Assembly: GCA_030432455.1 (NCBI GenBank)
Contig: JAUIHC010000161.1
Coordinates: forward strand, 1-6,862
Direction of reading: 5' to 3'
Origin: Phycisphaerae bacterium
GTDB lineage: Bacteria; Planctomycetota; Phycisphaerae; Phycisphaerales; SM1A02
DNA length: 6,862 bases
A program made the position numbers and the translations under genes. Below are positions 4,830 through 6,862 of the stretch, in pieces (within the stretch, counting starts at the first letter, position 1; every line of letters starts with the position of its first letter). The notes under the pieces are model-generated. The model saw only the letters and a program-made list of their open reading frames with translations. It was not told the origin of the DNA and searched no databases.

Positions 4830-5537
4830 ATGCGCATCCTCTCCGTGGACATCGGTGGCACCAACATCAAGACCCTGCTCTCCGGCGAAACGCCTGAGGA
4901 CCGGCGACGGGTTCCCAGCGGGACCGAGTTCACGCCGGACGACATGGTCCGGGCGATCGACGAACTGCGATCGCGCGACGACTACGACGCGATCACCATC
5001 GGTCTGCCCGCCCCGATCCGCGAAGGCCGCGTGCTCAAGTCGCCGGTGAACCTGGGCCCGGGCTGGGACGCCTTCGACTTCACGGCGGCGTTCCCCGGCA
5101 AGCCGCTTCGGCTCGTCAACGATGCGGCGATGCAGGCGATCGGAAGCTACGAGACCGGCAAGATGCTCTTCCTCGGCCTGGGCACCGGACTCGGCACCTG
5201 TCTCATCGCGCACCACCATGTGCTCCCGATGGAGCTCGGGCACATGCCGTTCAAGAAGGGACGGACCTTCGAGCAGATCGTCGGCGAGGGACCCCGGCTC
5301 GAGATGGGCAACAAGGCGTGGCGGAGGGAGGTCTGGGAGGTCGTGGACATCCTCTATCACGGCCTGCTGCCCGACTCGATCTGCCTCGGCGGCGGCAACG
5401 CAAAGAAGATCGCCAAGCACCCCGAGGAGATCCCCGACTTCGTGACTCTGGGGGAGAACACCAACGCCTTCCTGGGCGGCTTCAAGGTCTGGACCGACGA
5501 GCGATACGAGCGGACGGTCCCGGTGCTGGGCGGGTGA
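4830..5537 (+). CDS. ROK-family sugar kinase, polyphosphate-glucokinase-like
   Basis: A 235-residue kinase of the ROK family, probably phosphorylating glucose or a related hexose with ATP or polyphosphate in the cytosol. Visible motifs: phosphate-1 loop VDIGGTNIK (6-14), IGLPAPIREG (57-66), catalytic Asp98 in LVNDAAMQA (95-103), phosphate-2 loop LGLGTGLGT (115-123), ELGHMP (135-140, the ExGH sugar-binding motif) and adenosine-region CLGGGN (185-190). The CxCGxxGCxE zinc motif of classical ROK kinases and repressors is absent, and there is no N-terminal DNA-binding domain. The protein is shorter than typical ROK members and fits the compact branch near PpgK, ending in the conserved NTNAFLGGFKVW (210-221). 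The start is the first ATG before the conserved strand. No Shine-Dalgarno-like sequence precedes it, only C-rich repeat DNA. It is divergent from the ALDH, with a gap of 96 bases that may hold both promoters. The substrate is not determined. Confidence 0.9.
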   Translation: MRILSVDIGGTNIKTLLSGETPEDRRRVPSGTEFTPDDMVRAIDELRSRDDYDAITIGLPAPIREGRVLKSPVNLGPGWDAFDFTAAFPGKPLRLVNDAAMQAIGSYETGKMLFLGLGTGLGTCLIAHHHVLPMELGHMPFKKGRTFEQIVGEGPRLEMGNKAWRREVWEVVDILYHGLLPDSICLGGGNAKKIAKHPEEIPDFVTLGENTNAFLGGFKVWTDERYERTVPVLGG

Positions 5538-5558
5538 GACGCATGGGGCGACGCTCCA

Positions 5559-5574
5559 CCGGTTTCCGGACCGG
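5559..5574 (+). terminator. Weak hairpin after the ROK gene
   Basis: CCGGT (5559-5563) pairs with ACCGG (5570-5574) around a 6-base loop, 21 bases after the ROK stop. Only a short T-rich patch (TCTTTCT, from 5589) lies further downstream, so its role in termination is uncertain. Confidence 0.25.
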
Positions 5575-5613
5575 ACGCCCACCCCAATCTTTCTAGAAAA
5601 CGAATGCCTACGC

Positions 5614-5642
5614 TTGGCGAACCCGCCCGCTCGACCTACGGT
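5614..5642 (+). promoter_or_regulatory. Candidate promoter of the LamG gene
   Basis: TTGGCG (5614-5619) and TACGGT (5637-5642) are separated by exactly 17 bases and lie about 70 bases before the ATG at 5710. Both hexamers are imperfect, so this is only a positional suggestion. Confidence 0.2.
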
Positions 5643-5709
5643 AGGGGGCTGGTCGTCATTTCCAGCGCGATTCGCGCACCCGCCTCATCATCCAAAGAGA
5701 CGCCTCCGC

Positions 5710-6862
5710 ATGCTGTCACTCGCCGCCTGCCTGCTGGCCGCCCTTCCGGGCTTCACCGACTGCAACGACAACGGGATCGACGACGCGATCGAGATCGCGA
5801 AGGGTCTCGCCACCGACTGTCAGGGCAACGGATACATCGACGAGTGTGAACTGGGAGGCGTGACCCCCATCGGCTACTGGCGTCTTGAGGAACCCGGCGG
5901 CACCACCATCGCCGATTCCGGGCCCCTCGGACTCGACGGCACCACCTCCGACACCAACCCGACCGCCGACATCGGCCCCGGCGTGATTCCGGTGACCGGC
6001 GCGGAGAACCTGCTCGGCCGCACCATCGCCGGCAGCGGCTCGATCCTCGTGGCCGACCCCGCGGGCGATCTCTCGTTCGGCGGCGAGAGCTTCACGATCG
6101 AGGCGTGGGTCCGCATCGATCAGCGTTCGGACACCAGCGGCCCCAACCAGCGACAGACGCTCGTGCAGAAGAAGGCGATCGCCGCGGGCGGTGCCGCCAC
6201 CGACTATCTCGTGCTCGCCCAGGCCGGCGACATCTCCGAGAACGCGGCTACCAACTACGGCAAGAACGCCGACTTCAGCGGTCGCGAACTCGCCATCCTC
6301 TTCGGCACCGGTTCGGAGACCTGGCTGGTCACCTCGAACTTCGAGATCCGCGACGGCGAGTGGCACCACATGTCGGTCTCCCTCGACGCCGAGCGGAACA
6401 AGGTCCGCTTCACGCTCGACGACGGGTGGCAGCTCATCAACTTCGACGAACAAGGGCACACGACCAGCGGCGGTCCGCTGCTGATCGGCGCCCACACCAA
6501 CACCAACGGCAACTACAACCAGTTCCTCCGTGGTGCCGTGGACGAGGTCCGCATCACCGAGGGGGTGCTCCCCCTCGAACTCCTGCTCGACGACTTCCGC
6601 GGCGGCGACTGCGACGGCAACGGTGTCCCCGACGGCTGCGACATCGCCGACGGTGCCGCGGTGGACTGCGACGGCAACGGGCAGCCCGACTCCTGCCAGC
6701 TCGAGAACAACGACTGCGACGGCAACGGGGTGCCGGACCAGTGCGACCCCGACTGCAACGGCAACGGCATCACCGACGCGTGCGACATCGCCCTCGGCGC
6801 CAGCGACGACTGCCAGCCCGACGGCATCCCCGACGAGTGTCAGATCGCGGGCAACCGGACCA
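5710..6862 (+). CDS. Probable exported LamG-domain protein with EF-hand-like repeats, 3'-truncated by window edge
   Basis: The frame is open from ATG 5710 to the window edge, with 384 residues visible. Residues 2-14 form a short hydrophobic stretch, consistent with an abbreviated signal peptide. A first block of DCNDNGIDD (17-25) and DCQGNGYIDEC (36-46) follows. Residues about 55-290 form a concanavalin/LamG-like jelly roll of the Laminin_G_3 type, shown by IGYWRLEE (54-61), FTIEAWVRID (128-137), DGEWHHMSVSLD (215-226) and GAVDEVRIT (276-284). From residue 300 a series of 11-residue units (300-310, 319-329, 335-345, 348-358, 367-377) carries the D-x-D-x-N-G-x-x-D pattern of dockerin or thrombospondin-3 calcium loops, each with paired cysteines. 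Such proteins are common at the surface of planctomycetes and probably bind calcium and a carbohydrate or protein ligand. The signal peptide lacks a basic n-region. The codons just upstream encode KRRLR in frame but have no start codon. AAAGAGA nine bases before the ATG is a modest ribosome binding site. Confidence 0.85.
   Translation, partial: MLSLAACLLAALPGFTDCNDNGIDDAIEIAKGLATDCQGNGYIDECELGGVTPIGYWRLEEPGGTTIADSGPLGLDGTTSDTNPTADIGPGVIPVTGAENLLGRTIAGSGSILVADPAGDLSFGGESFTIEAWVRIDQRSDTSGPNQRQTLVQKKAIAAGGAATDYLVLAQAGDISENAATNYGKNADFSGRELAILFGTGSETWLVTSNFEIRDGEWHHMSVSLDAERNKVRFTLDDGWQLINFDEQGHTTSGGPLLIGAHTNTNGNYNQFLRGAVDEVRITEGVLPLELLLDDFRGGDCDGNGVPDGCDIADGAAVDCDGNGQPDSCQLENNDCDGNGVPDQCDPDCNGNGITDACDIALGASDDCQPDGIPDECQIAGNRT
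6607..6840 (+). repeat. Coding repeats for Cys-rich calcium-loop motifs
   Basis: Five copies of a roughly 33-base unit encode D-C-x-x-N/D-G-x-x-D-x-C, separated by spacers of 8, 5, 2 and 8 residues. GACTGCGACGGCAACGG recurs almost unchanged in three of them, which suggests recent unit duplication or gene conversion. The array probably continues past the window edge. Confidence 0.85.

Noticed and set aside
5719..5730. Lipobox L-A-A-C in the LamG protein
   Set aside because: The cysteine is residue 7, too close to the N-terminus for a lipoprotein signal peptide, unless translation begins upstream, where no start codon was found in frame.

Overview
The window is GC-rich DNA with tightly packed genes on both strands. 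It most likely comes from a planctomycete, probably of the Phycisphaerae type. Three things point there: the truncated gene at the right edge pairs a LamG-like domain with many D-C-x-x-N-G-x-x-D-x-C repeats; a small GxxExxY-family gene lies between CACGGAG-type repeats; and a CTCTCCA-type tandem repeat sits between genes. The lineage is inferred from sequence style, not from a search.

Layout, left to right. Bases 1-570 (+) are the 3' part of a deoxyribose-phosphate aldolase gene (deoC) of the long type resembling animal DERA. A 253-base leader region with hairpin potential follows, then a small soluble serine/threonine protein kinase (824-1675, +) with HAD in place of HRD. The kinase converges on a minus-strand block of two aldehyde dehydrogenase (ALDH) genes. 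The upstream one is a full-length ALDH with all catalytic residues (4733 down to 3261). The downstream one is a short ALDH-like protein that ends before the catalytic cysteine (2680 down to 1790). A compact cassette sits between them: near-perfect 38-bp inverted repeats (2693-2730 and 3215-3252) flank a plus-strand GxxExxY/PDDEXK-like gene (2773-3162). Divergent from the full-length ALDH is a short ROK-family sugar kinase (4830-5537, +). The last gene (5710 to the edge, +) encodes an apparently exported LamG protein with EF-hand-like repeats.

How the genes may work together. DERA cleaves deoxyribose 5-phosphate to glyceraldehyde 3-phosphate and acetaldehyde, and an ALDH could oxidise the acetaldehyde to acetate. 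The full-length ALDH plus the Cys-less ALDH-like protein resembles the two-domain ALDH16 architecture split into two genes. The most unusual feature is the GxxExxY cassette, which sits exactly in the gap between the two ALDH genes and carries a terminator-like hairpin facing the downstream one. The kinase, ROK kinase and LamG gene have no obvious functional link to this block.
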